64,000 nt of DNA from Adiantum capillus-veneris (GCA_014529385.2 CM043942.1:37172969-37236968); one strand, 5' to 3'. Counted from the stretch's first letter, positions 54,038-64,000 are shown. A program made the numbers and translations. The notes: generated from the letters alone by a model not told the origin.

Positions 54038-55480
54038 GTAAGTTCTTTACTTGATAATGATCCATTTTGTATGGCCGGTAGCTAGTTTAAAGCCTTAGAA
54101 AAAACCCTAGAAACCGAGCCGTGCACGAAGACCTACAGCCTAAAACTGACCATAGCGGCCTGCCAGCTTGACCAAATCGGATGGGATTTGAACCATAGCA
54201 TGCCCTAACATAATAGAACCTTTATATACCATCATATGACCATTTGGCTAGGGTCAAGGGGGTCCCCAGTAGGAAAGTTAGGTTTTTGGCAGATGCCAGA
54301 ATTTTGACTTGACTCCACAGATGGCTTGCTAATGAGGTCCATATACAATGTATATGATTGGTTTGGTGAAATCCATCAAGCAACGCCCTCGAAAAGCAGA
54401 AAACGGCTTGAAGGTTACAAAGAATCAAATTCGATATACAAGGCCAAACTGACTGGACAGGTTGCTTCACGAACATGTTACGAACAAGTCCAAAGCCTCA
54501 AAGTTGACCGACCAACCCAACAGACAGAGCAGTCACAAAAAACGGTGATTTCAGAGTCAATAGAGCACAAAGTGATGCCGGCATGACCAAACTTGACCAA
54601 ATTCAATTTATGACTTGTATTAGGTGTATGAAACATGTCTAGGTCAAAATTTGTGGGTTTTGCAAAGTTTTTGTCACTGAAGTTAATAATCGCGATTATT
54701 TACTTTTGCATCAGTTTTGCTTGGAAATTGTCAAATCATCTCACCTATCATGTTTACACACCTATTGCATGCCAAAAGTCAAGTATGAGCCAAAATGACC
54801 ACCCATTACTTGTAAAATTGCCAAAAAAATGCTAAGAAATCTTTGCAAGCCAAAATTTGGGTTATGAACAACTTTTTTTAATTGATCCAATTCACCTCAT
54901 ATCTCATACCCAAGGTCTATACCATGCCTAGAACCAATTTGTACCAAAAAATGTCAATTTTGGAAGAAAAGTTAATAATCATGATTATTTACTTTTTTGG
55001 TCAAAATTGGGGAATTTTGATATTTGGCCATCATACATCCAAAGTACATGTTGTGATAAACCCACTAGCCAACTTTGAATCAATTTGGAATTCAAAATCT
55101 CAAATTTCCTTTATATCTACTGTTTCAGAGACCTAAAGCCAAAATCTGGTACCACTTTCAACCTGTGCATCCAAATGAGCCCATAATTCACTCAGAGCAT
55201 ATACTGGGTATATACTTCAAGCCTATAAAGCTAAGTTTGAAAAAACTTGGAAATTTTCCTCAGCTGTAAATAATCGCGATTATTTACTTTGGTTGCAAAT
55301 TTTTGTTTTGACCATACAGTTTTGTTCCTTGCATGATTTTATGCATCTTTCCTTGTTCAAAAATTGATTTGAAGCAATTTGGACTAGATTGTCAGCATTT
55401 CAGTCTAAAAGGACATTCCAGAGAAAAATCCGACAAGTCTGCTAACTTTGCACTCTATTCACTGAACTGGAGCAATGCAA
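54038..55480 (+). other. Candidate intron / spacer holding palindrome array B
   Basis: Non-coding in all frames. It contains three palindromes and flanking repeats like those of array A. An acceptor-like AATGCAAGCAG just before the open 3' ORF segment (~55475-55486) could close an intron that began at 54038. Confidence 0.35.
54682..55287 (+). repeat. Palindrome array B (3 copies, ~290-bp spacing)
   Basis: Palindromes at 54682-54703, 54971-54992 and 55266-55287, spaced 289 and 295 bp. The last is a perfect 22-bp palindrome with arms GTAAATAATC and GATTATTTAC around CG; the others have GTTAATAATC left arms with one mismatch. The same motif and spacing as array A, 11 kb upstream. Confidence 0.9.
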
Positions 55481-55481
55481 G

Positions 55482-56424
55482 CAGCGGAGAGGGCCAAGAA
55501 GAAGCTAAACCAGAAAGAGAAAATACAAGAACTGCATGTGTATCAACCGGACCCCGAATCAGTCAAAGCGGCAAAGGCAGTTGGAAGAGCACCATACTAC
55601 AGTATTCACTGGCAGGTTCAAGAGTGAAGAAGGGCATCAGGTGGAGTTGTAACTCCTACCTAAAGAGGTCTATGATGTAGCTGTCAAACCAGAAACCAAA
55701 GAGGCTAACCATAGGTTGGGGCTCAGCCATTTCTACGAACAAGAGCCTTGCGGAGTGGACTTTTAGAAAGCTTATGAGCTTCTATCCACCATCAAAGAGG
55801 GAGGAACCGCACAAATATCCGACACCCAAGGGAACAAGGTCGAGGTAGTAATCACAAAAGAGATAGTGGAAGAGGCACTCAGATTGCCCACTGAAGGAAT
55901 GACCATGCGGGCAAGAGACACGAAAACACAGGCATATTTACCAAGGAGATAGTCGCGGCTACATTTGCCGATCTTATCCACAAACAGGTGGAAGAGCCAG
56001 CCCGTTTTTACGATCAACACTTTCATTTTCTAGCAAAAAGGCCACCAAGGTACACTACACCAAATCACACCGTGGCCACCACCTTCACTCGGGTTCTTAA
56101 GTCAACAACAAGGCAGCCTGTGGACTTCGTGCAGTATGTCTTCACAACCTTGAAGGGCATCAAGAAGGAAGGCAAAATCACATACTTGCGCACGCCAGAG
56201 CTGTTGATTAGAATAGCCTATCATGCCATCTGCATGGCCGACAACCTATCACCTGTCCCTAATCAAAATACATAGATTCTGGCATCACAAACCTCTCCAT
56301 GAGCTACAAGGTCAGGTAAAAGGTCACAGAAATCAGATGATGAGTGAGCTGCTGACAGCTCACCAGAGCGGCACAGCAGCGAGAGCTTTGACAACGAAGA
56401 AAAGAGAGCTCGGAGATGAGAGAT
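55482..56424 (+). pseudogene. 3' ORF of element 4, interrupted by element 5
   Basis: Opens with AERAKKKLNQKEKIQELHVY and APYYSIHWQVQE, then shifts frame to EVYDVAVKPETKEANHRLGL and KAYELLSTIKEGG, TAQISDTQGNKVEVVITK. After another shift, 55988-56275 reads RFYDQHFHFLAKRPPRY, FVQYVFTTLKGIKKEG and TPELLIRIAYHAICMADN. The last block matches the element 3 3' ORF. It may belong to the plant transposon-protein domain seen in other gypsy 3' or N-terminal ORFs, but I cannot confirm this. It ends where the LTR of element 5 starts. Confidence 0.6.
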
Positions 56425-57356
56425 TGTGGGACGCATGTCTAACCTCACCATCCTATCTTATTGCAGTATTAGCGAGAACCACGATTAATTTGTCAAACCA
56501 TGGGACGAAGCTGACTCGACTAGTGCATAGAGGCTACAAGAGGTTGTCAATCTCTCGGAAAACAACTAACAACTCGCATCTAATTCAAGCTACACTCAAG
56601 TGATTGAAATCACCAAAAGCCAATTGCTCATCGGCAAGCAAATCACATCCGTTACAGCATCAAATGATATCCAAACGCAACGAAACTTCTAGGACAAGTT
56701 TATAAGACCTAAGCACACATGCCTATGGTGTCAAACCCCACTTTAGGTCAAGTTCCAAAATCGCGATTATTAATAGCAATGGATTTTTGACCTAGTCGTT
56801 TTCGACCCAGAATGCATCTAAATGCGTAGCAATGATGCCCCAATACCCCGCCTATGCTTAGTTTTCGATTTAAAAGTGTAAATTTCTAGTTATGATGAAA
56901 TTAGGCCGCGGGTCGGCGACACCAAAAGCTACAAAATATTGTGAATGGTCTACGTCAATGCGTAGAGCTCTTACCTGCGGTTGCAATGCAACAAAACATT
57001 CGCAATGTGACAACCAGAGAGGGAGTAGGAAGCACGAGAAGGAGAGAAGTGAGAGCCGTTAGCTCACACTGTGTATTTCTTATCCAAAAACTTGTAAAAA
57101 ACTTACAAAAATTGGCTTTTATACCTTAGCCAAGGTTTTTGAGTGGTCAAAACTAATAATCTGGAGTTCTACCAAAGCTAGGAATTGACTGGCTGTTACA
57201 ATCTGGAAGCTTGTAGCCTCGGCTCATTAATTACAAAGTTTACCAAGAAAATAGAAAATACAATATTCCCAATTTATCAAAAGAATAATTGTTTTACAAG
57301 GAGATCTCCGAAAATTGGTGTCCATTTTCGGTGTCCACGTTAGCTTGCTGCTAACA
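56425..57356 (-). repeat. 3' LTR of element 5 (inverted relative to element 4 LTR)
   Basis: 932 bp. On the minus strand it starts TGTTAGCAGCAAGC and ends GCGTCCCACA. It is clearly homologous over its length to 42132-43032 but inverted. It is preceded on the minus strand by a polypurine tract and has no PBS after it, so it is a 3' LTR. AATCGCGATT at 56759-56768 is the palindrome core. Confidence 0.92.
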
Positions 57357-57372
57357 TCCCCCCCTCCTCGCC
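57357..57372 (-). other. Polypurine tract of element 5
   Basis: The minus strand reads GGCGAGGAGGGGGGGA directly before the LTR TG, fixing the orientation of element 5 as minus. Confidence 0.88.
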
Positions 57373-58149
57373 TGTGTCGTCCCTTGACACAGCTTTATGG
57401 GCTGAAGTAGTCTTCGGGTTGACAATAGGTGAGGTGGTCTTTCAGTGCTTCCAGTGCTTTTTGGTATCTAATTTTGCGTTCTTTGTCAGGCACTTGCAAA
57501 ACTTGCATGGTGACTTGGTTTTTCTGTTCCACCGCCGAGTAGCCTACAAATCTGGATGTGAGGTTGCTTATCATCGGCACAAATATCTTTGTTCACCAGG
57601 TGAAGAATCCAGTGTAGAATGCTTCTTCAAGGCTAGCATATTATGCGATGGCAGGAACATGCATCTGGCATAGAATCCGTAATGGATTTCTTCCGAAGGT
57701 TTCCCACTCAGATCGTAGCATAAACCTTTGTTCCCTTCTAAGAAAAAGAGCCATGAGGCTCATGTCTGCTCAGGCTCATTGAAAACCTGTATGCATGTGA
57801 GTATCATCCTGCAGATCTTATATAGCATTGCACAGGAGAGATCAGGCAGACTCTTGAAAAATGTCATGGCACCCGTTACGGTTTTCACCATGTATTCTTT
57901 CGTCGCTTGGCCTCTCTTTGGAGCTGGCAGCCTAGGGAAATTGAGACACGTTGGCCTCTTGTTCTGCAGTGCTTCATGTGCTTGCCATGTCCTTACTCTG
58001 GGTACAGGACGGAATGTTGGATCTTTCTGTAAGGCTGCAGGTGCTCTTGTGAACAGAATCAGGTATCTCGGATTCTTGTTCAACCAGCTTAACCTCCACT
58101 TCGGGTGGTCTTTATCTGCACCATCTTCTTGCATGTCCATGTACAACCC
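57373..58149 (-). pseudogene. C-terminal part of the 3' ORF of element 5
   Basis: 58149-57760 is open on the minus strand (PKWRLSWLNKNPRYLILF, YMVKTVTGAMTFFKSL, MLYKICRMILTCIQVFNE) and 57580-57395 contains RKIRYQKALEALKDHLTY. It aligns in order with element 3 at 29.35-28.74 kb. It is cut on the right by the poly(A) end of the LINE at 58150. Confidence 0.7.
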
Positions 58150-58242
58150 TTTTTTTTTTTTAGAAAAGTGTAAATTAGAACAAAAACAGAAAGAGTACAA
58201 TGAACCCTTAGATAGGGGGAGGGAAACCCCAACAAGGAATAG

Positions 58243-59052
58243 CTAAAGGAGGAGAGAATCCCTCATCCGAAATCTTATGGCAGAGTAGACTTGAGACATT
58301 TTGGACTTCCATACCTGCCATCTCAAGGATTTTTGTAGCTCGAGAAGGGGAAGGGGTGGGGTGGCTTGGGCATCCTTGACTTGATTACAAAGGGATACAT
58401 CCGTTTTATACAATACAAACTTGAGACAGAATTGAGAGGAGGGGAGTTCAGAAGAAAATACAGCAGCATTCCTTTGAAGCCAGATGTACCATAGAACGAG
58501 GCCTCTCCAAATATTCCACAAGGGGACATCCAAACCCTTACAATTACCTTACAGCAGATCTTGCATTTCCACCTTTTTAAAACTAACTTTGAGACTGGCA
58601 TTTTGAATGATGCTCAAGATCTTGGCATTGTACCTACAGTAAAAGAAGAGATATGGGACATCCTCAGTATGAGTTTTACACCTGGAACATATACCATTGC
58701 TCACTCCTGCCTTGTAGGCTTTTTCTCCAGTCCAGATTCCTTGATGGAGGATAAGACACATTAGTGAACTGTGCTTCATTTCAGCTGGGTATGCCCACAG
58801 ACATTTAAACCTGTACGTCCATTGCTTTGCACTCCATTTTATTTTCCATTTTTTGTTTAATTTCTTCTTGAGATCCTCCTCCACGCCACCTATGTCTTTG
58901 AACTGATGGTAAATCTCATGAGTCAATTTGGCTGCCTGGCTGCTTGCTGGGTTTGCTTTTGGAAAAAGAACCAATTTGTAAAGGATAAGATGGACCCTTT
59001 CCAAGCACCAGTTAGCTTCAGCCTTACTGATAGTAAATTCTCTTTGAAGCAA
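58243..59052 (-). pseudogene. LINE C-terminal zf-RVT-like region
   Basis: The minus strand reads WSAKQWTYRFKCLWAYPAEM, GVSNGICSRCKTHTEDVPYL and FFYCRYNA, the C-x2-C ... H ... C layout of the plant zf-RVT domain after non-LTR RT. It then shifts frame to NIWRGLVLWYIWLQRNAAVF (58533-58243), the usual tail. Frameshifted. Confidence 0.75.
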
Positions 59053-59406
59053 ATCTTAACTCTTGAGAGAGTGTCCCTGGAAAAAGTCTACCCATCTTCT
59101 AATGCCTGCTTTAAAGGACTTATGTGCTCTCCTAGTAATAGGAAGCCTCTGTTTGTCTGCAAACATTCCAACCCAAGGTGAGTCTTCTAGGAAACAGTAG
59201 AAATTGTTGAAGAATTCCGTTGTTGGGCTCCAAGTGCTTTTAAGGATTTGCCATGCTTTCCAAAACCTTCAAACAATGTTAGAACCAGCAGGCTTGAAAG
59301 ACTTGGGTGAGACAAGAACGTCTCTCAGAGAGAAGTTGGCCCATGCTTTGTATTTGTTAAGCTTGAACTTGAGTGTATGCCTTTTGATGAGGAGAGCTCG
59401 GTAATC

Positions 59407-60930
59407 CTAAGAGTTGACAGATCTTAGAATCAACTTCCCAGCCATTTTAGTGGCCATTTTGTCTAGGTTGAGAAGTCCCAGTCCTCCTTTGCTCTTGTGA
59501 AGGCAGCATGTGGACCAGGATACCTTGGAAATTTTAGGATGGTCGGGATCTCCTCCCCAAAGAAATGATCTAGCAAGGGAGTAGACCTTGTTTAGTTGAT
59601 ATTGCGTTGGCAGCCAACAGGACAAGAAATAGATTAGTGAGGGCAAGATGTAGTGGTTGAGCACAAAGACCCTCAAGGGAAGGGAGGTATGGTGACCCTG
59701 CCATTGGAAGATCTTAGCCCTGAACTTGGCAAGAACCCAGTCCCACCTCTGAGTTAAAGATACCTTGAACCCCATTGGGATGCCAAGGAGTCTAAAAACC
59801 TGTCCATTTGCAATTTCTTTACAACCTTCATTCAGAACCAACTGAGGGGTGTTACCTGTAGATAGCTTAAAACTAATTTTAGAGTGGATGATAACTGATC
59901 CACTTGCTAGACAGAAGGAGCTCATGCATTCCCAAAAAGTCTCAATTGAGCAGCTGTCATTACTCATTAGTGCTTTGGTGTGGTCAGCAAATTGTTGAAG
60001 GCAAAGGTCCTTATTTGCCCCTGGAATACTTATACCTTTGATTCTACCTTTTACCATTGCTGACTGGATAAGCCATCTCAAGGCATCTGAGCATATCGCA
60101 TAGAGCAATGGTGCAATGGGGCATCCCTGTCTGATCGATCTTTTTAAGGGAATGGAAGAAGTGAGCTCGCCATTGACAGCTATTCTAGCAAAGGAATTAC
60201 CAAAGAGAGTATGCACATACCTTATAAAGAGTTTGCCAAAACCAATATCAAAAAGAGACTGGAATATAAAATCTCACTCAATTCTATCATAAGCCTTGTC
60301 AAAATCAATTTTAATGAACATGAATTCTTGCTCACTTTCTTGTGCAAACTCTATTGCTTCCCAGAGAGTGATGATAGTGTCCAAAATGTATATGTGCTTT
60401 ATGAACCCCTTTTGCTCAAGAAGAATAATGTAATGCATAAGGTTATTGATCCTTCTAGCTAGAGACAGGGCAAATATTTTATAGACAGAAGTCAGACATG
60501 AGATGGGTCTCCAGTTCCCCAGGTCCTCTTTCCCTCCCTTCTTATGAATTAGTTTGATAACACCAGTGTTGACTGAGGAAGGAAGAGCTCCGAATTTGAC
60601 TGCCTCATACCATAATCTGAGATGGAAAGGTAACAGAAAAACTTTAAACTCTTTAATTAACTCATTTGGTAGGCCATCAATACCATGTGATTTTCCAACT
60701 TTTAAGGCATCGATGGTGTCACCCAACTCCACCTGAGTGAGGGGCTGATCAAGAGATGTGACAAGATGAACAGGCACCATCTTTTCCCTCAGACCAGCAA
60801 TGGTTGCTCTTGCCTGAGTAATGTCAGCCCCCCTTTGGGGAGGACTTGAGAAGATGCCAGCAAAATAATCCTTCACCACTTGCATATTTTCCTTTTGAGA
60901 TCCAGCTATTTTCCCTTCTTTATCTTTCAA
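59407..60930 (-). pseudogene. LINE reverse transcriptase, broken
   Basis: 60930-60274 has KSHGIDGLPNELIKEF, VIKLIHKKGGKEDLGNWRPI, LARRINNLMHYIILLEQKGF and IDFDKAYDRIE, then a TGA at 60274 where Trp is expected. The same frame continues and from 60216 reads RSIRQGCPIAPLLYAICSDAL and QQFADHTKAL. The catalytic F-A-D-D is F-A-D-H (codon 59980-59982, one base from GAC). LLGIPMGF, PSLIYFLSCW and FLWGGDPDHPKI follow. Two independent inactivating changes. Confidence 0.92.
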
Positions 60931-60947
60931 GAAAGGGAGAAAATCCT

Positions 60948-61676
60948 TTATTTTTTTTTCGTAAGTAGTTTGAACATATCTTTGTGTGGTCTGTCAACCT
61001 TTCCTGCCCAGTGTTCTCTTGTCCAGTTGAGAGAGGATTGAGCAGCCAAAAGCTCTTCCTTCCTAATCTGGTCCTTTAATTCAAAGAGGGAGGGAGGGGG
61101 AGGACAATGGGGGAGGAGACTACCCTCCAAATCAGAGATTTGTTTAGATATCATCATCCTTCTACGGGCCCTAATCTCATTAGCTTTCTTTTTAAAACCA
61201 GTCAACAGGGTTTGAGTTTGCTTGACAGCCAGGTCCCAAGCTTTGAAAGGGGAGTGAGACTGCTCAAAAGACCTAGCAAATACTTCATGAATTTTCTGAT
61301 GAGCAACTTTGATACCTAAAAGAGATTGATCCATGTGAGGCCACCCAGCTCTGTGCTTGATTTCTTCTTTATGAAATTCAAAAAGAACAGGGGTATGATC
61401 TGAGAGCAGAAGAGAGGTGTCTTTGTGAGAGCTTACCTGCCAAAACTGATGCAGCAGATCTACATTCATGTAAATTCTGTCAAGTTTGGCTGCTCTAAAG
61501 CATTGACCGAGTTGATTATTTTTCGAAGTAAATCCAGTGCTCTCTGAGATGTCCAGCAGCTTGTGAGATTCCATGAGCTTTTCCCATTCCTTTTTTTCTA
61601 AACCTCCAATTGTCTGGCCTAATCTACTCCATCTTTCCTCTATCACTTCCACCATGTTGAAGTCTCTTGCAATCAT
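60948..61676 (-). pseudogene. LINE AP-endonuclease, N-terminal half missing
   Basis: The ORF begins near IARDFNMVE (canonical GGDFN) and keeps KLDRIYMN and LLLSDHTPVLFEF (SDH motif), so the C-terminal half is present. The N-terminal WN-x-RG and Glu motifs are absent; the zinc-knuckle linker lies directly upstream. The end is frameshifted relative to RT at a nine-T run (~60950-60958 plus strand). Confidence 0.85.
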
Positions 61677-62636
61677 GAGAGGCTGGGGTTATCTCGAGAT
61701 TTCGTCCCATGTAGTGGCTCTTTAGGAAGTTTGACATTGTTGTAGATTGGGACGTCTTGTCCTGGAGTTGGGGAAGAATCATTTGCTTTGCTTGACACTT
61801 CGGGGGCTGTTGAAACATGTATGAGGGGGTCAAACACCTCATCCAAGAGAGGACTGAAACTGTCTTTGAATCTTGAGTTGGGGTTTTGACATTCTTAGTG
61901 TTTCTGGTGGTATTTTTCTTTGGAACAGGGTGGAAGTCCCCAGCTTTGGCTTGTGGAGGCACTTCTTGTGAGGCCTGCGGATTAAGCTCAGGGCAATCTT
62001 TGATGAAGTGACCTTGCTTCATGCAATGGAAGCATGTGTTTGGTAAGTTTTTGTAGGCGACTGTTTGGACATGCAAGATTGAGACAGTAGAATCTCTCAC
62101 AAGGACATTGCTCTTGAGATCTTCATTGAGGTCTATTTTGATAAGTAATTGCGGATCCCATTGGGATTAATCCCGCTCCTGATTCTTTGTCCCAGAACCC
62201 TTCCGATACAATTTCCTATATTCTTGAGCCATGGGTAAAGTTCAATGGAGAGATCAGGAAAGTCGACCCAGACGGGCACTTTGGAGGGCTTGGGTCCTCT
62301 TGGGTTAAACCCAATATACCAATTAAAAACAGAAAGGGGATTGTTCTTAATTACCCATTGACCTTGGCTAACTATCTGCAGAGCTGCATTAGTGTTGTCA
62401 CAGAAAAACAAGTAGTAGTTTTTTGGCAAGTACTGGATATGCGAAACTTTGATGTTACGATTTTCCCAGGTTTGTGCCATCCAAGTTCTCAGGGCTTCTA
62501 CAGACGGCCTTACTCCATGACAGAGGCCGATGACAACTTTGTTTTGAATTTGTGAATGCCATAAATCCAGCTCCCTTTTAGGGATGGTGACCCCTTCAAG
62601 CCCTTGAAAGGCTTCAACCCCTTCATCATGTTTCAC
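61677..62636 (-). pseudogene. LINE ORF1: DUF4283-like domain and CCHC knuckle
   Basis: 62636-62133 has VVIGLCHGVRPSVEAL, FFCDNTNAALQIVSQGQWVI, FNWYIGFNPRGPKPSKVPVW and FPDLSIELYPWLKNIGN, the layout of DUF4283 in plant LINE ORF1. After a -1-type frame change near 62135, the knuckle CFHCMKQGHFIKDC (C-x2-C-x4-H-x4-C, ~62030) follows, then a Pro/Lys/Gln-rich linker. It binds LINE RNA. Confidence 0.85.
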
Positions 62637-63162
62637 AGAATGGGGGGAGTTTTCCTGCTTGTCGTGATGGTAGTGTGAGGGGTCGAGGATAGTCTCGGCA
62701 TAGGCAAGATTGTCTCCTATCGCCTTGCTCTATTGGATAAACTTAGAGAAGGAGCGGATGTCTTTAAATTCTTCCTCATTTTTATCAGAGAAAAGTGATT
62801 TATATTGCTCTTGAAAATCCATACCTGGTTGTTTAAGCGGAAAGAGGGGCATGACAAAAGATCGCACAGGCTCGCCACAAGAAGAGGCCCAATTGGTGGA
62901 ATTTGTTGGAGGGATGCCTGCCATGGTTGCATACGACGGTTGGGGTTGCCGAGGGGAGCCAATTCGTGAAGCAGGGTTGGACTCTGCAGAGGGGTAGGGA
63001 ATGAGGGGTTTGGCCCAACAGATAGAGCGCCCATCCCTGCTTGGAAAAGGGGGTTTTCCGTAACTTTGGCATGGACAAGGGGGGTTGATTGCCAGATACT
63101 GCCAAAGGGACTCTGGCTTGAACAAGACCATCTCTGAGAGCTTCGTGTAGTTCCATGGGCCT

Positions 63163-63196
<34 letters not shown>

Positions 63197-63300
63197 AAGG
63201 GGGAGGGGGCAGGGAAGAGGGATCGGGTCTCAGATGCCTTAGTGAGTGCAACAGCAGGCCGGGATGATGACAAGAAAGGGTGCTCTACATGAACCAGTAC
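62637..63300 (-). other. LINE 5' region / ORF1 N-terminus
   Basis: Several overlapping minus-strand frames stay open across 62717-63273, including one with FSDKNEEEFKDIRSFSKFIQ, probably the N-terminal part of ORF1. The frames are disrupted by the 30-base C run. Confidence 0.5.
63165..63194. repeat. Poly-C tract, 30 bases
   Basis: Thirty consecutive C, G on the LINE coding strand, near the LINE 5' end. Strong quadruplex/i-motif potential and prone to slippage. Confidence 0.98.
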
Positions 63301-64000
63301 GGAGCATGCACACCGCTACAGCTCTGAGTTCTCCCTATACTGTGCAACCGTACAGCCTTTCTTTTACCTATAAGAGTTCTACCTTGATGAGAGGGTATGG
63401 CAGGGATAGCTGGTGCCATTGAGAATTGATTTGATTGGGAGTGAGTTGAGTGACATTAACAGAGTGTAAGACTCTCAACTCCCAATCCATAGCAGCCTTC
63501 CACTGCTCATCCACCTCTAAGGTGATTTTTTCCTTCAGTGCGTCCTCTTCAGCTTTTGACAGCTGGACCATTGGCACTGTATCTTCGTCTGTAGTGTGGA
63601 CCTGAAAGTCTTCATCACCACTCGGCTCTGCTGTAGACTGCATCTCAAATTCAGCAAAGGAGACCGAGGGAATGTCAATTTGGGGCAGCTCTAAAGTGCC
63701 CGCCTCTTCCTGTGTGTCGGGATTTCAATGTCTGAGGAGTTGATTCATATACTTCAGTTATGCAATCTCCTTTAGGAGCTCCTCCTCTCTTTGGACCCGC
63801 ATCAGTGCCAGGTCTCTGCGTTGTGACTGTTCAAGCTTCAATTCCAATTCTAAATCTCTTTTTTTCTTTTCAAGTGCCTTGTACACTTCATATGTTCCCT
63901 TGATCTAGGCCACGACTGGATTTTCTCTGATTTGCCGCAAGAAAATGGCTTGATCATTGATTCTCTGTTAGGAAAATTGCAGAGAAGCGTTGGCTACATC
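63301..64000 (-). pseudogene. Upstream part of the 3' ORF of element 5
   Basis: The minus strand reads a coiled-coil-like, charged segment (EVYKALEKKKRDLELELKLE, ~63890-63830), then LELPQIDIPSVSFAEFEMQS and, from 63643, VQLSKAEEDALKEKITLEVD and DWELRVLHSVNVTQLTPNQI. A coiled coil also lies at this point in the element 3 3' ORF (29.7-30.2 kb). It continues beyond the window. Confidence 0.5.

Larger units (their letters stand above)
42132..56424 (+). mobile_element. Element 4: long Ty3/gypsy element with 3' ORF, right end displaced
   Basis: LTR, PBS, leader with array A, gag, PR, RT, RNase H, integrase, second PR-like segment, array B and 3' ORF, all plus strand. The rest of the 3' ORF, PPT and 3' LTR should lie beyond element 5, outside the window. 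At least eight disabling stops, frameshifts or catalytic substitutions are visible. Confidence 0.85.
58150..63300 (-). mobile_element. L1-type LINE inserted in element 5 (5' end approximate)
   Basis: Minus strand: ORF1 with DUF4283-like and CCHC parts, truncated endonuclease, RT, zf-RVT-like C-terminus and a 12-base poly(A) (T at 58150-58161 on the plus strand). Element 5 sequence flanks it on both sides. The 5' end lies somewhere in 63.24-63.37 kb; I could not find a convincing target duplication. Confidence 0.85.

Noticed and set aside
54682-55287. Rho-independent-type terminators at the palindromes
   Set aside because: A two-base centre leaves no hairpin loop and no T run follows; bacterial terminators do not apply in a plant genome.
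56425-57356. Solo LTR of element 4 or its 3' LTR
   Set aside because: Orientation is opposite to element 4, and a polypurine tract on its right side shows it is the 3' LTR of another element.
58150-58170. Target-site duplication of the LINE
   Set aside because: The left flank (CATGTACAACCC) has only a loose match near 63345 (TGTGCAACCG); not convincing.
62187-62555. 122-codon plus-strand ORF
   Set aside because: Antisense shadow of LINE ORF1.

Overview
This window looks like a retrotransposon-dense, probably heterochromatic stretch of a large land-plant genome. The evidence is Ty3/gypsy LTR retrotransposons of Tat-like and chromovirus-like types, a plant L1-type LINE with DUF4283-like and zf-RVT-like parts, plant-style primer-binding sites (initiator tRNA-Met and tRNA-Asp), very long GA/GT/CT microsatellites and no bacterial gene organisation. 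I cannot name the species. No intact single-copy host gene is certain.

Layout. (1) 1-~6.2 kb: 5' part of a minus-strand Tat-like Ty3/gypsy element (element 1): RNase H, RT, protease, frameshifted gag, primer-binding site and an LTR that carries a 543-bp tandem duplication. (2) ~6.2-8.6 kb: purine-rich non-coding DNA ending in a large GT/GA microsatellite cluster. (3) ~9.2-12.6 kb: degenerate minus-strand transposase-like pseudogene. (4) 13.4-14.2 kb: repeated short coding-like module with a possible small secreted peptide; 15.4-19.2 kb: degenerate multi-exon plus-strand pseudogene. (5) 20.4-27.8 kb: complete minus-strand chromovirus (element 2) with two LTRs and the 5-bp target duplication ATCCT; its gag-pol is one frame broken by three stops. 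It sits inside an older minus-strand element H, whose protease-linker reading frame continues across the insertion once one duplication is removed. (6) ~28.2-36.0 kb: element 3, minus strand, truncated at its 5' end and lacking ~1.7 kb of RT/RNase H/integrase. (7) 37.1-41.6 kb: 478-bp tandem duplication followed by a run of plus-strand ORFs (CCHC knuckle, long coiled coil) of uncertain nature. (8) 41.6-42.13 kb: second fragment of the 9-12 kb transposase-like family, cut by the LTR of plus-strand element 4. (9) 42.13-56.42 kb: element 4, with LTR, tRNA-Asp PBS, leader with four palindromes, gag, PR, RT, RNase H, integrase, a second protease-like domain, a second palindrome array and a 3' ORF. 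(10) 56.425-64 kb: minus-strand element 5, same LTR family, inserted in the 3' ORF of element 4; a minus-strand LINE (58.15-~63.3 kb) is inserted in element 5.

The main candidate for something undescribed is the lineage formed by elements H, 3, 4 and 5. Features seen: (a) a retropepsin-like D-x-G segment after integrase, in addition to the usual protease; (b) two tandem HHCC zinc-binding domains in integrase of element 4; (c) arrays of long palindromes centred on ATCGCGAT-like cores, in the gag leader and again between pol and the 3' ORF, with different but still self-complementary arms in element 3; (d) a long 3' ORF shared by three copies, with coiled-coil and basic segments and no visible membrane segment; (e) a TATA box, ATG mini-exon and consensus splice donor just upstream of the second array, hinting at an independently transcribed, spliced 3' ORF. 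All copies are damaged, so these are features of the lineage rather than of a live element.
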